From positions 1-64,000 of the forward strand of contig JAMKCH010019712.1 of NCBI GenBank assembly GCA_023653785.1: a stretch of DNA of 64,000 nt, given 5' to 3'. The notes under the pieces are model-generated. The model made no database searches. It was not told the origin of the DNA and saw only the letters and a list, made by a program, of their open reading frames with translations. Origin of the DNA: Ophioderma brevispina (taxonomy: Eukaryota; Echinodermata; Ophiuroidea; Amphilepidida; Ophiodermatidae). The translations under genes were made by a program, and so were the position numbers. Shown in pieces: positions 21,089 through 32,616 of the stretch (position 1 is its first letter; each line of letters starts with the position of its first letter).

Positions 21089-21322
21089 CGCCGTGTGCAT
21101 GGCACGCCATTTATGCAGGACCTCCATTGGCCTCTTGTACAGCTTCATATCTGTATACATTCCAATAAGGACTGCACTAGGATCATCATCTGCCACAACC
21201 CGACTCACTTGATTTCGACCATCCAAACTGAAGATTGGTGACCGATCATTCCATCTTGCAGGATTTAATTTGTATAAGTGATATTGGTTAAAATCAGAAT
21301 TACCACTCTCTTCATGGTTCAT
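21089..21322 (-). pseudogene. Paralogue-conserved frame of unknown function (contains WNDRSPIFSLDG), copy 1
   Basis: The minus-strand frame reads NPARWNDRSPIFSLDGRNQ then SRVVADDDPSAVLIGMYTDM and KLYKRPMEVLHKWRAMHTA. Copy 2 (32616-32320) keeps the same words but has a stop and small deletion at the YTDM position; copy 3 (around 40250-40180) keeps ARWNDRSPIFSLDGR. In copy 1 the frame is cut on both sides: by the Transib-like element at 21088 and by the (ATT)n-tailed insertion at 21269. I do not recognise the family; it may be an old gene or transposon fragment. Confidence 0.35.
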
Positions 21323-21545
21323 TTGATATGGGCAAAGGAACCATGAAAGCTCTCACTTACCATTCGGTGTGTATTTGTGTTTGATTAGTTTGTTTGGATG
21401 TTGCAACATGGCGCTGATTAAGCTGCTGCCTTGAAGTTGCATTGTTTCTGTTTGATTAGTTTGTTGTATGTCTCTGGCAATTTAGCTTACCGGCTACGAT
21501 ACGAGATTAAATAAACCAGTTATTATTATTATTATTATTATTTAA
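21269..21545 (+). mobile_element. (ATT)n-tailed retroposon insertion (SINE-like), absent from copy 2
   Basis: Copy 2 reads GCAGGATCTAAGCTGTGG without interruption (about 32493-32510); copy 1 has about 277 extra bases between GGATTTAA and TTTAAGCTG. The insert ends in a (ATT)n tail (21520-21540). ATTTAA on both sides (21263-21268, 21540-21545) is the likely target duplication. No clear tRNA promoter boxes were found, so it may be a truncated LINE or a non-tRNA SINE. Confidence 0.7.
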
Positions 21546-22060
21546 GCTGTGGAATTGGATTCCTTCAGCATTCTTAGAAGCAACCCCTTAATTTTAAAGA
21601 GACAATATTGAGAGAAGTATACTGGTGGTGTATACGAATCAATATTTCAGTTTATCGAGATATCAAATAGGGAGGGGTGACACATTCCAGTTTCCAGGTG
21701 GAAAATTCCAGTTTTTAATTATTGCTGGTATTAAAGAGGAGATGGTTTATAAATTGTGATAAAATGCTGTGGTGGTTCATTTCGTTTTGTTGCAGTACAT
21801 TTTGGCATTACTTCATGACCCTACCTTGAATAGATATTAAAGGCGCCGCTGAACTATAAGCATTTTCCAAGCGGAACGTACATGGCGCCCACTCTAGGTC
21901 TCGATTTCGGTAAGCCCTGTAACTTCACCCAGTGGGTGCATTTCTTTCAAAATTTACTCAAAATTAATTAATTAAAATATTGGCAATCAATTATCAAATG
22001 ATATTGAACCACTGAGAATCATTCTAATTGATTATAACGTGTTGACGTGTTTTTTTTCAG

Positions 22061-22113
22061 TTTTTAGAAAAATTCTTTATCAAATATCAAAAGGATGTAG
22101 ATACCATTAACAG
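22061..22113 (+). other. Candidate 53-nt exon-like segment, copy 1
   Basis: A T-rich tract and TTTTTTTCAG end at 22060; CAG/GTAAGTATT follows at 22111-22119. The 53 nt between are open (FLEKFFIKYQKDVDTIN) and end in phase 2. The paralogue at 33014-33065 keeps both splice-like borders but is 52 nt and frameshifted. No neighbouring exons were found, so it may be an exon of a lost gene or chance. Confidence 0.25.
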
Positions 22114-22339
22114 GTAAGTATTTTCTACAGCTTCGGTGCCCGCTACAAGGCGATTTTATTGTGTTGAATAATTCACCCCGATATCGCATTGACATGAGAG
22201 CCTGACAGGACATAGACTATTTTCTTACAACGTTGTCAACCTTTTTGTTTTATTTATTTGGCAATGTTTTTGTCATCTAAACGTTCTTTGGTGATTTAAT
22301 TTCACTATGAACGATGAAAGCATAGAGTGCATCCGTTTT

Positions 22340-22432
22340 GATGTTTTCTCTCTCTCTTCTTCTCCCTGCTTTTGTTTGCCCTGCCTTTTCCACAGGCTCT
22401 CTTTGCCTCTATCTCTGTCTCTCTCGATCTGT
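22340..22432. repeat. CT-rich microsatellite
   Basis: Interrupted TCTCTCTC tract, with counterparts in copy 2 (33300-33385) and greatly expanded in copy 3 (40800-40925). Confidence 0.7.
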
Positions 22433-23493
22433 GAATTGAATTGAAAGTCGTTATATAATTAATATAATCGACACAATTATATAATTAATATAGTTGTGTC
22501 AATCATGCTTATTTCTGTGCAATGCGATTTCGATCTTTGATCTTTAATTTCTAAAAATAATTTAAACATGTAAGTAAACAAAATAAATTGTGATGATCTG
22601 TTAAAGTGTACTATGCCGAACTGACATTAAACCACATAGCCTCAGCACACCTTTTAGATTTTCGCTGGTCACAAGGGCCCAGTTAAACAATAAACCATTC
22701 CTGGGAAGCATGCGGGACGCAGCTCTAAAAGGCCGCAGAACCCTAATCAACTTACAATGACCACCACAATTCGCAAATACCAGCTCCGCAATCCGCCAAT
22801 TACACTAAAAAAAATATATGTACTGTATCTACTCAATAAAATTAAGTGTAACGGGGTTTTGCATTTCATTTTCATTGATTAATTTCAATGAGCAATCTTT
22901 TAAGGTTACTCGTGTATTTTAATTGCGATAGCTCAAAATGTATGAATCTGTAAAAATCATAATAATTTTTCTGCATTGTACTCAAAATCACACTACTGTA
23001 CTTTACTGCGCTTATTTTGAAAGCACACAAAGAAATTATCAAGTTAGTCAAGTTTCTGGAACTCAAATTAATGTTGTAGGTATGTGGGGAAATAGGGAAA
23101 AGAAAAGAGGGAAAACGAGAGAAAATGTTTGAGGTACTATGTGCCTTGTTTTACATTGTATTATTCATATTATTAATTTATATATATTATCTTTCTTTCA
23201 AAATAATAAAGTGCGAATTAAAATGAGCAAATACCATTCAAAAACATGAAGGACTACTATATACTTTATATTTTCACTTCAAAAAATTAAAGCGCAAATA
23301 ATACGTTAAATTACTGCTTGTTAGTGTCCTTTTTGCTTTTACAAATTGTCTTGTTTTTATAACTTTTATTACCTTAACTGATTTTAGTCTGGTTTAAATA
23401 AAAGTATCAAACATTACAACAAACAATTAAGATTCAGCTAGTGTAAAATGAGTAATTGTTACTATTTTTGGCACAATTTACCGTAACTTCGTA

Positions 23494-23665
23494 CACTGTA
23501 AAAAATATGGAGTAAAAAAGGGGATTGCTCTCTAAAAAAAGAGTAAACTTTTACTCGAAATGGAGTAAATTTCATTCAAAAGGGAGTGCAATTTACCCCA
23601 TTTCGAGTAAAAGTTTACTCTTTTTTAGAGAGCAATCCCCCCATTTACTCCATATTTTTACAGTG
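23494..23665. mobile_element. Foldback MITE with TA target duplication (172 bp)
   Basis: Starts CACTGTAAAAAATATGGAGT and ends with its inverse, TATTTTTACAGTG. Almost the whole element is a near-perfect hairpin, with arms meeting near 23580. It is flanked by TA on both sides. Copy 2 (about 34455-34470, CTTCGTATATATG) lacks it, so it inserted after the duplication or was removed there. The structure fits a Tc1/mariner-type non-autonomous element. Confidence 0.8.
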
Positions 23666-24014
23666 TATGTATGTTTGAATTGTTAAACTTTTCTCAAATT
23701 AAATAAGTTATGAGCATTTGGGACAATTTTATGCTCTTACTATTTACATAGTTTGAGTATTGAATGAAGTATTTATGATTAATCATTTGACTCACAATTA
23801 CTAAGCACACGGATATTTTTAGTGTATGCACTCGGTCTCGAGTCCAGGCAATATATGGTATTATAAGAACCCAAGTCCAAGGCCTTGCCGACTGAGCTGA
23901 TCAATTTCTATATAAATAAAATAATGTTTTCATGTTTAGAAAACCTTCTGTACAAACATTTTACCTTTTGGGTTTTTATTTCAGTGCACTATCAATGTTA
24001 AAACATGATTTAAA

Positions 24015-24585
24015 TTCATAACATTAGATTAGAATTTCTTTAAAGGTTCAGCACTCCTCTCAATTTCATAGACTGGAGTAATATAGCTCACTAAACGACC
24101 TTTACATAGCAACTTTGTGCTGTATGTTAACAATCGATCAATTATTTTGAACTTGATTAACATGGCTTTGATGAATAGAGAACCTTAGACGGCATTATTA
24201 AGTACGCGTCAAGGTCCAGCTTTTCAATCAAGACGCCTAATAAAGACTTAATGTCATCTGTCGGAATAGCACTTAACCAAAGAGTGATATAAGGAGCTAT
24301 TTCTGAATGCCCGGCACAACAACAACAAAACTTCTCACTTACAATTTATAAGGGAAACTGCTGTTGGGTACAAGTTGTAAAATTAAAGTAAGCTTCATAC
24401 AAAAAGACTTTCTAGTTGAGTAATTTTATAGAGTTGTATGCACCAATTGCCTTGCCTTCCTTCATATTTCCTTCATGTGTTATGACCTTGTGGGCTGACA
24501 ATGTTCTTCGTTTTGTCATCTTTGTAGTTCCAAGTTCCGGCACATTCCCTGGTTCGTAATTAGGACTGAAACACCTACAGAGGAT
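24015..24585. other. Segment present in copy 1, missing in copy 2, part shared with copy 3
   Basis: Copy 2 jumps from AATGTTAAAATATGATTTA to ATATGTGTTAATATTC (about 34800-34840). Within the extra DNA, 24180-24440 (GACGGCATTATTAAGTA through CCCGGCACAACAACAAC) matches 41790-42080. It was therefore probably deleted from copy 2 rather than inserted in copy 1. No gene is seen. Confidence 0.55.
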
Positions 24586-24683
24586 ATATGTGTTAATATT
24601 CTAGGAAAGGAGAGCCGTGTGATAGGAGATAAGGTCCTCCTACAGTCCACCTACAACGGTGAAGAATAGGACACTCAATTCAA

Positions 24684-24893
24684 TTGACTCTCAATTCACA
24701 CAACATTAGTTTGACGCTTTATTCCATGGTCGTCTATGGAGTCCGGACTAAGGCTCCGGGCGGACTATATCTCCTTTCACAACGGTTTGAAGGCGGTTTC
24801 CGTTTAAACAAGACCACACTCACAGATGGGACCATATGCGATATATCCAAGCCAAATGAGTCATTTTGCGCTTATATTTATTTTGTGATTTAG
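24684..24893 (+). CDS. Hypothetical short frame conserved between tandem copies (copy 1)
   Basis: The 69-codon frame runs from TLNSHNISLTLYS to CAYIYFVI. Copy 2 (34906-35142) has the same frame with about a dozen amino-acid changes and no indel across about 210 bases, while nearby DNA has frequent indels. Most differences are non-synonymous by eye. No domain, signal peptide or splice sites were recognised. It could be a coding exon, a transposon-derived fragment or a chance frame. Confidence 0.3.
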   Translation: MTLNSHNISLTLYSMVVYGVRTKAPGGLYLLSQRFEGGFRLNKTTLTDGTICDISKPNESFCAYIYFVI

Positions 24894-25799
24894 CCCAATT
24901 ATAGCATTCAACTTAGTACTTTTATTTCATTGTTCTGAACAACACTAAAATGACCTTATCTCAGGAACCGCGAGTCTAATTCTGATGGGGCTATCAGCAA
25001 CATGCACGAAGCGCAGTTTAAAACTTATCTTTTTATTTATCCCGACAAATGACTCATTTTACTTGATCGCATCACAATGCTATCCTCATTTAGTATCCAT
25101 ATATCAAAGCAAATTTTATAAAAAATATTGATTTGAAATCACGAGGGCAAAATCGACTTAGAAAATAGTGTATAGCCCTAGCACGCTATGCTTACATATT
25201 TGTAACACATTTAAAAAAAAATATGTGGTGACACGAATAATTTGACACCATTTTTAAAGCCATAAGACTATGGTAAAAGTTTACCCCAGTATGACCTTCA
25301 ACATAATTCACGATGTACCTACTGAAGTATACTTTGTAGCTGGGGAATATATATATTTCTTAAATCCTTGAGTCATGACAAAATTATTGACAAGGATATA
25401 CATTCTAACACAATCTGAGCACTTTTAAGTAGAGACTCCTGTACAAAACTACCCCTTGTATTTTGTTCAAACCTCATACTTGAGTCGCCAAACTTTTTAA
25501 TTTGATAATAGCTCTCTTGAAACTAACAATCACGGCCCACCATTATCAGATGGTTTTTCCCTTGGAACATTGTATCGCAGGAGGTGAACAATCACCAGTA
25601 TTATCGTTTCCATTTAAGCAAGTCTCTGTTAAACATTTTGTTGGCGTTTTCATCAATGAGGTATCAGAAATGATGGTAGCTTTATTTCTCAGGAAATAGG
25701 CATTCCACAACAGAAATACTAGATAGTCTTTGTATTGGTAGTATATATGTGTTGATGTCCACAATATCTCACGCCATCGCTGTCCACCTGGTTTATTAG

Positions 25800-26510
25800 C
25801 GCAGCGGCCCCGATCTTGAAAATGTCTCTAGTTTTCGAGTTACCCTCCCCACCGTATCAAAACGAAAAAAACACAACCCCCTTTATTTTTGAAGAGGATA
25901 AATATATAAGATTTAAGAAAATTGATGGTTCGTGTTGAACTATTTGGTGGCGTGGATGATTTCCTATGCCGAAAAATGGAAATTTGGGCTGCAATTACGA
26001 ATTATATTATTTTTTTTTTTTATTTTTTTAAGGTAAAATAGTACAATCTTAATTTTTATGGTATCCTTTTTGTTATTGAGATGGTTTTTCTTGCATAAAG
26101 GGTTTCAGTAATCTCGCTGTGGGGTTTCACGTGATAACAAGGAGGCTTTTTTTAGGAAAAAGGTGATTTTTGGGCTACAACTAATAGACCCTTTATAATA
26201 TTGTATAAAACAAGAAATCTAAATAATAACTGTCAGAGATTGTATATTCATTGCATGATGAATGAAAATTTGTTTTGCTAAAAAATTAATAATCTTGATA
26301 TTCTTAAGTTTTTAGCTCAAAAACGTGATTTTTTGACGTCCAAAAAACACCCCCTGCCACCAAAGTTTTTGACCACCAACCACTCATTTTTTAAAATTAT
26401 TTATTACTATCGTTTGAATAGAAGTTGTTTGCGTTTTTGTGTACGGATGGGAGGGTTGTCGACAATTTTGAAGTACAACCGTCCACTATTAATAATTTTC
26501 CAAGTCTGTT
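25800..26510. repeat. Repeat E, also at 44190-44560
   Basis: Shares TTTTCGAGT(T)A(A)CCC(T)CCCC, AAAACACAACC(C/A)C, a GATTTA(A)GAAA(A/C)TGATGGTT stretch and TTTGGTGGC in order with 44215-44320. It is absent from copy 2 (about 35400-35440), which marks it as a separate inserted or deleted unit. No termini are clear. Confidence 0.5.
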
Positions 26511-26664
26511 TTATATTTAAATGGTCATTGTACAATAGTTTGTCTGGCTAAGTCTGTCATTCACCACTTGTTTTTCCACGACATCGCCAGCGTTTCCCGT
26601 CATTGGAAAGCTGTACTTGACACTGTAATGACGTGGCTATTTTGGATAAAGATAGCTATATAAA

Positions 26665-26718
26665 CAACTAACAACTAACTACCTAACTAACTAACTAACT
26701 AACTAAATAAATAAATAT
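26665..26718. repeat. (AACT)n/(AAAT)n microsatellite
   Basis: A run of AACTAACTAACT passes into AAATAAATAAAT. The copy 2 counterpart (35580-35612) is AAAT-type only. Confidence 0.85.
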
Positions 26719-26719
26719 A

Positions 26720-28227
26720 CATTTATTGTAATTATCAGCTGTTCTTTGGTATTTGATCATACCGAATATTACAGACATCTTCTGCTCTAAACGTCGTGTC
26801 ATTTTTATGAGCACTTCATACCATTTTTTTTAAACTGCAGAAGACCAAAACTGGGCACTTGAACAAAATTGCCAGATTTTGTTAGCATATATTTTGTGAA
26901 AAGTAACGATTTAGAGTAAAGGTAGGTCGGATTAGCCATGCAACATTTTTTTTGGTAAGCAACGTTACCAATAATTAGATATTTTTGGAATAACATCAAA
27001 AGGTAGTTTATCCGAACACAAATGAAAGTATTTGCTTGTTCGTTTCGCATACTTTTTAAAAAAATATTTCTAAATAATGGGTTGGTACCGAAAGACTATT
27101 AAATCCTTATAAGTTTCCCGTCTTCATGCATAAAATCGACCACAGTCATGTTAACAGGATCGTATGTCTGTCTGAACAACTACGCGTTTTTGCGCATTTG
27201 CAAATGAGTAAATGATTATTAACATCCATGAAATAAATCTATGGATATAGAGAGTGCTATTCTTATCCTAGTAATGGGTTGTTTTTAGGGGCGCGGGAAG
27301 TGATGACAAGATTTGGCCGATTTTATTGTGGAGGTGTTGTTTGCAACTAATATATATGCATTCATCCAGTTGTTGAGAATTCTGTACAGCTCCGCGAATT
27401 TACAGGGTAAAAATCAACATATGACAAAACCACAATAAGTAAATCATAAAACCATGGAGTTATTAGATGAATCCAAATATCAACCAGCACTCTGCCAACT
27501 ACGGGACATGACCATGTTGTGTAAGGGTACATATCAGAAATCTCATTTGGTTGAAAAATGGCCTGTCTGCTGCATTGGAATAATACTGATGATAAAAAGC
27601 ATCAGGTTTGATTGGAAAATTATAAATCAAATTATACATCTCAAATGTGCCGAGCAATCTAGGTCAACTCTACGAATACACCGATCCTTGTAAACACCCT
27701 TAACAACAGTTGTACTCAAAAGAAAACTTGTCTGTGATCTTCCAAACTTGAGTTTCACGAGCCGTGCAAAAAATAAACAACATAGGGTTTGGGTAGTATT
27801 TCGCAGTTATAGCTTAAGTCGTATTCATATTGTAAGAAGAAATGACCTACTTAAAAAAACCTTATTTTTGCGCTGTGATTTTATTCATACATAAAGTTAC
27901 ATGACAGATACTAGGGGACAAATAGTTTAGGATTGAATATTTTCTACCTACCTTGTCGTGTCTGTTTATCCAGACCTGTATCCAGGATAGATATTTTGAG
28001 ACGAGGACCCCATAAGTAGACCTTTTGACGTAAATCCCGTTTTTTGGTCCATTTTGTAGCAAACAGTGGGGGTTTCGGGGCAACACGGGCCTGTATTTAA
28101 GCTCCTATGTGGAAATGGGCGCCTGGGCGCCATTTCCAAAACTACCTTTGTGCAAAATCACATTTCTCATCAGATCTGCAACAAAAAGTCATAGTACGCG
28201 TTCTGATATGATATATATCCCTAACGA
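26720..28227. other. Non-coding part of duplication copy 1
   Basis: Aligns with 35610-37020 of copy 2. Short frames such as 27454-27693 are not conserved in copy 2. No gene is recognised. Confidence 0.45.
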
Positions 28228-28400
28228 CGCCCCTTAATACCATTTTTGCCACTTTTCAAAAAAATCACGGAGTAGACCCCTGTCTTGTTTTAGGGGAAAT
28301 TGCCCATAGATCTAACAAGAAAAATAACGCTACCTCGTTTTTTGCGGTGATCGCCAGGTTGGTAGTCATTTTCCGAAAAGGACGTTAAGGATATGGGACG
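28228..28400 (+). repeat. Module H, copy in duplication unit 1
   Basis: See 19446-19620 and 37025-37185: the same landmarks in the same order, ending GGTTGGTAGTCATTTTCCGA then ACGTTAAGGATATGGGACG. Confidence 0.7.
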
Positions 28401-29119
28401 TATATATTGAAACTGCTTAGTAATACCACTCATAGCTTTTTGATATCGGTTTCATTTTGAGACCCACCGAACAAACATAGTGTTTTCCATATCAAATTTC
28501 GCAGTGCAAAGGTTACACTTTAGCAGTAATAATCATGTTTTGCGGAATATTCATGCACTGGACATTACATACTTATTACAACTTGATATATCGTTTACAA
28601 AGAGAGCTGCTCAAGGCATACTCCACTGGCGACGTCTTCAATTTGACAAATTGAGTATTTGTTTACACGGTGCGAATTCCTAATAAAAATGGATAAGAGA
28701 TGGCCGATCGATTTGCTTGTCTCAGGGGACAAATTGTAATATGGTCCATATTAGTTTTCATAAGTTTTGGTTGCTCAGTAAACTATCACGATAGCCGGTT
28801 CAAGCTGCTTTAGGTAAAATACGCCCGAAAATACGTTGGTTAATAATGTCTGCTCTTGTATTTGTTAAGAACAATGACTAAATATACGACTTACACTTAA
28901 TACGAAGCGGGAAGGAAAAGGAATTTTTAAATTGGAAAAGTAAACAACTCAATATGCCAGAAGGAATTTCTTTATGTTATTAAAGGGTGATCGTGTAGTA
29001 TCTAGTTTCGTTAACCAAGGGGCCACTTGTATTCTAACATGTCCAAGGGTATATCATACTCATGTATGACTTCCCGAAATTTGCCCTAAGCAGATTTTTA
29101 ACATGTTACAAACAACACC

Positions 29120-29406
29120 TTAAAGGTGCATTTCGTGATTCTAGCACCTTCTGTTTTATTCATTTTTTCACTAGATATCTTTTAGAAATTTTTTTTTCAC
29201 AAAATTTTAGTCAATTGCGACCTTGCGGTTTTGTGTAACGGACAGAAAATACAAAAGTGCGAATTTCTTACAGATGCGACCGAATTTGCACGTAAGATTA
29301 GGTACGCATGGATTACTAAGGCTAACGGTTCAGATGATGTAAAAATCTCAAGTGTATTGAGCTACGTCGGAGGGGCGAGATTGTGGATCACAAAATGTTC
29401 CTTTAA
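29120..29406. mobile_element. TTAA-flanked MITE, copy 3 (internally deleted)
   Basis: TTAA at 29120-29123 followed by AGGTGCATTTCGTGAT; right end ATCACAAAATGTTCCT with TTAA at 29403-29406. It lacks about 60 bp of the interior found in 16091-16434 (around CCCACGGTCCCATAGG). It sits at the same place in block C as copy 1. Confidence 0.8.
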
Positions 29407-30640
29407 ATAAGTATATTTGGATTGATTTTACTACCCTATCTATTTTTAGTATACTTAACGACATCCCTCGACTTTAAATTTAATTTAAAAACAGCACCAT
29501 CTGTTGACAAGAAGTACAACGGCTCTGTCGCCCTCACACTGTATCGAAACTGGAGCACGCGCCAGTAATTGAAGGAGTTTTCGCTGTGCGTTGGCCGCCA
29601 TACACTATTATAAGTTGAGTGTCTCGTCAACTATCAAATAAATCTTTGTGGTAATGACTCGGCAACGGGGACTCGGCGTTCACCCAAATGGGTTATTCAT
29701 GGCCGAGTTATAATTATTCTCGCCCGGACGTCACTCCCATGTGTGAACACGTCTTTGGTACATTTTAATGTAAGTGATCACCTCGATCAGTTATGTAGCA
29801 TGTCTCCACAACGACTACAACTAACCTCACACTACGACTACAACCAACCACACCCTACCCGCACCGATGACCTATTTCTGGGCTCTTTGAACGCATACAC
29901 ACATCAATCTCTGTATCGACTGAAAATACTTTTCTACCCTACATTAGCTGGTACCTCATTATTTCATTAAAAATCACATCACCATAATCCCAAATAAGCT
30001 TTACACTCAATTTATCTTACCCCATTATTTCATTAGGCAGTTCAAGAAGTACGCCAAGATGATTTCTTTGTGTCGGAATGGAGGAATTTGTTTAGTAAAG
30101 GAACCCTCCGGTTCACTGGTCGTGTTTCAGTATTTTTCTAACCAAATCCGATTAATTTTGCATAGCAAGTTGGCTGATTAAATTTTCCACCATGTGGGTG
30201 CTTGAAATAGGTTAATTAGTTATCGTTGAACGGAGTGATGTCGATGTAAACTGGTTAGAGCCGGATGATTGCAGAAACTCACAAGCAAAATATCTAGAGA
30301 TCAAAATCATTTTAGACCAAAACTGACCTGTCAATTTTTCAAAACCCCGTCTGAAGGAATCGGTGAACACGAGGGTTGTCTTATTCCGCTAAAATAGTGT
30401 CCACACGTACCGAGCGATGCGCGCTTTGACAGTTACCCCAACTATATATATAGACATTTGCAGTTAAACCAGTGACTTGTCGGGTTGACTGATTGTTTCT
30501 AGTTGTTCTGGAACTCATTGCTTTGATTTTTTGCGCCCGTCTCTGCAAGAAATCAGAAACTCCTATTGGTATAAGACACTTCAATATCAAACACTCAAGG
30601 TCAGGTTCAACTGAAATTTTAGAATAAGCTTCGCTTTCTA

Positions 30641-30992
30641 GCGTGGTTCACTGGTAGGATTCGCTTTGGTCCCAGGTTCGAACCCCGGTAGGGTCACTAC
30701 TGGGGATTTAATCGCGGGTACTAAAGGTCTGGATTTGATTTGTATAAAACATGAATAAACCAGAATTCCCCTCCCGGTGGCTTCATTTGGGTTGGGCAAA
30801 TAAACACGAGATTCCGTCCTTCGGTCATGTACAGAGGGGAGATCGTAACCTGTATGTGTTATATCCCAGTCAGGTGTCGATGAAGAGTAGGATGGATACC
30901 CCTAGTAGAGTGGTTACCCACTGTTTTGGGATATTCTGAGGGCTCGGTCTCTAAATTCTTATGAAATAAAATAAATCAATAAATAAATCTAG
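30641..30992 (+). mobile_element. tRNA-derived SINE, present only in copy 2
   Basis: A-box-like GCGTGGTTCACTGGTAGG (30641-30658) and perfect B box GGTTCGAACCC (30675-30685), a body of about 280 bp, and an AAATAAAT tail. The flanks share TCTAG (30637-30641 and 30988-30992), the likely target duplication. Copy 1 (about 15181-15230) has no such insert. It differs from the SINE at 5871. Confidence 0.75.
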
Positions 30993-31799
30993 GAACAAAA
31001 AACAAAAGAAACGCAAGAATCATGATTAATGCTTAAAATATCAACTCACAGAAACAATGGACACAAATTTCCACAAGGGTGAGAGTTCAGTACGCCGGAG
31101 TTTACTCTTTTGTTCTTCTCCAAACTGTTATTATTTTTATTATTTTATTTTTGTTCTCGAAATTAGTCCAACTGATTTTCTTCATAGTTTAATAAAAAGG
31201 TGCAGTCCGATCGTCATTGATATTAGATCGAAAAGCTGATTTTCTCATTGGTCTTGGCAATTTGAGCCCCCACATTCATTCATTCCCAAGATATAAACAA
31301 AAAAATACCACCGTTTTAGTGTTAACCATCAATATAGCACTGTATGAATAGGGCTTTGCCACATCCAGTATTGCGTCTCCCATCAAAACTGCAAGTTTGT
31401 TCACCACGGTACTTGATGGGGTGTATGTGCAAGTGCCCAGGCTCTCATATCATATGTGCGTATGTGGATAGACTCGTTGCCTCGTAGGCTCACGTTCTAA
31501 GTAAAACAATAGCATATAGGTTATCTTTTCGAGAATCGAATCCTTACGACTACGAAGAGATAAAAATGTTATTATACAGCCAACATGATTACCGGCCACA
31601 GGGATAGTCCGATTATGACCTAGTCTAACGTCTCTAGTAGGTTTTTCCAACATCCACGTGTCTCAGTTTAACATAATGGACAACGTACGATAGATAAGGT
31701 ACATGTCACAATGTTAAATTAATGTTAGTATTTCAAGGGGTGCCTTTGAAACTTTAGCCCATATAGAACGATTTCAAGATCAGAACCAGATTAGTGATG

Positions 31800-32115
31800 A
31801 TATATCAGGAGAGCTCGAGTATGTGGACGGATGCGTTCGCTTGGGTGTTCGGGAGGACAGGTCTGGTCAGCTAACCTATTGGCATCCTGTGCAAGAATCC
31901 TCAGCTATAGTACGGGTATACCATCTGGCACTTTTTGCTGAAATGTGATGACTTCCTTGATTACATTATATTGCTATCTGGTTGTCTCATCGTCTTGAGT
32001 GATTTCAACGTGCCCATTGACATTGCCCAAAAGTATGACTCTAAGCATCAACTAACCAGCAAATCATCGGCTGGAGTCCACACACGGTCCAACAAGTCTT
32101 ATCATCAACTGGACC
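31800..32115 (+). pseudogene. LINE endonuclease fragment, copy 2
   Basis: Frame 31935-32159 reads FLDYIILLSGCLIVLSDFNV then PIDIA, matching the core of CR1/L2-like endonucleases (LIVLGDFN). The upstream stretch in another frame has VYHLALFAE. It is better preserved than copy 1 but not functional. Confidence 0.5.
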
Positions 32116-32319
32116 CGCTACTCGTGTACTACTCAGTCCAGCATCTGCATCGATTTTGATTACAATCGGGTGTTCTTTTTTCATCTTCGGAAGCAGAAAC
32201 AGAAAGATTCCAAGAGCAAGTTATTTGTAACTGCCAACAATCACAGTGCGTCTTGCTAACATATTTGTATGGATATACCTGAACACAACTCAAGCCAATT
32301 AAGCTAAGGTTATTTTTGC

Positions 32320-32616
32320 AGTTGGACGCCGTGTGCATGGCACGCCATTTATGCAGGACCTCCATTGGCCTCTTATACAGCTTCATATCTACATTCCAAG
32401 AAGGACTGCACTGGGATCATAATATGCCACAACCCGACTCACTTGATTTCGACCATCCAAACTGAAGATTGGTGACCGATCATTCCATCTTGCAGGATCT
32501 AAGCTGTGGAATTGGATTCCTTCAGCATTCTTAGAAGTAACCCCTAATTTGAAAAACATATTGCGAATATACTGGTGGTGTATACAAATCAATATTTCAG
32601 TTAATCGAGATATCAA
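32320..32616 (-). pseudogene. Paralogue-conserved WNDRSPIFSLDG frame, copy 2
   Basis: The minus-strand frame reads FFKLGVTSKNAEGIQFHSLD then PARWNDRSPIFSLDGRNQ, followed by SRVVAYYDPSAVLLGM and a stop. MKLYKRPMEVLHKWRAMHTA continues in another frame. CAA/GTGAGT right after GRNQ could be a splice donor. Function unknown; see 21089-21322. Confidence 0.35.
32327..32331. other. Unoccupied target site (CGCCG) matching the Transib-like insertion
   Basis: Copy 2 reads GCAGTTGGACGCCGTGTGCA without interruption. Copy 1 has the same bases on both sides of 18152-21088 with CGCCG doubled. This gives the exact ends of that element. Confidence 0.85.

Larger units (their letters stand above)
13790..29514 (+). 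repeat. Large tandem duplication, copy 1 (about 15.7 kb)
   Basis: Segments align in the same order with copy 2 (29515 to about 38900): 13791-14600 with 29515-30302, 15060-15400 with 30455-31190, 17190-18150 with 31440-32330, 21089-21263 with 32327-32500, 21546-24010 with 32510-34810, 24585-25795 with 34835-35410, and 26510-29060 with 35410-37890. Copy 1 is longer because it holds extra insertions. Similarity looks roughly 85-95 percent by eye with frequent small indels; it was not computed. Confidence 0.8.

Noticed and set aside
30641..30715. tRNA-like sequence with a perfect B box
   Set aside because: It is the head of a SINE; it is flanked by TCTAG duplications and absent from the sister copy.
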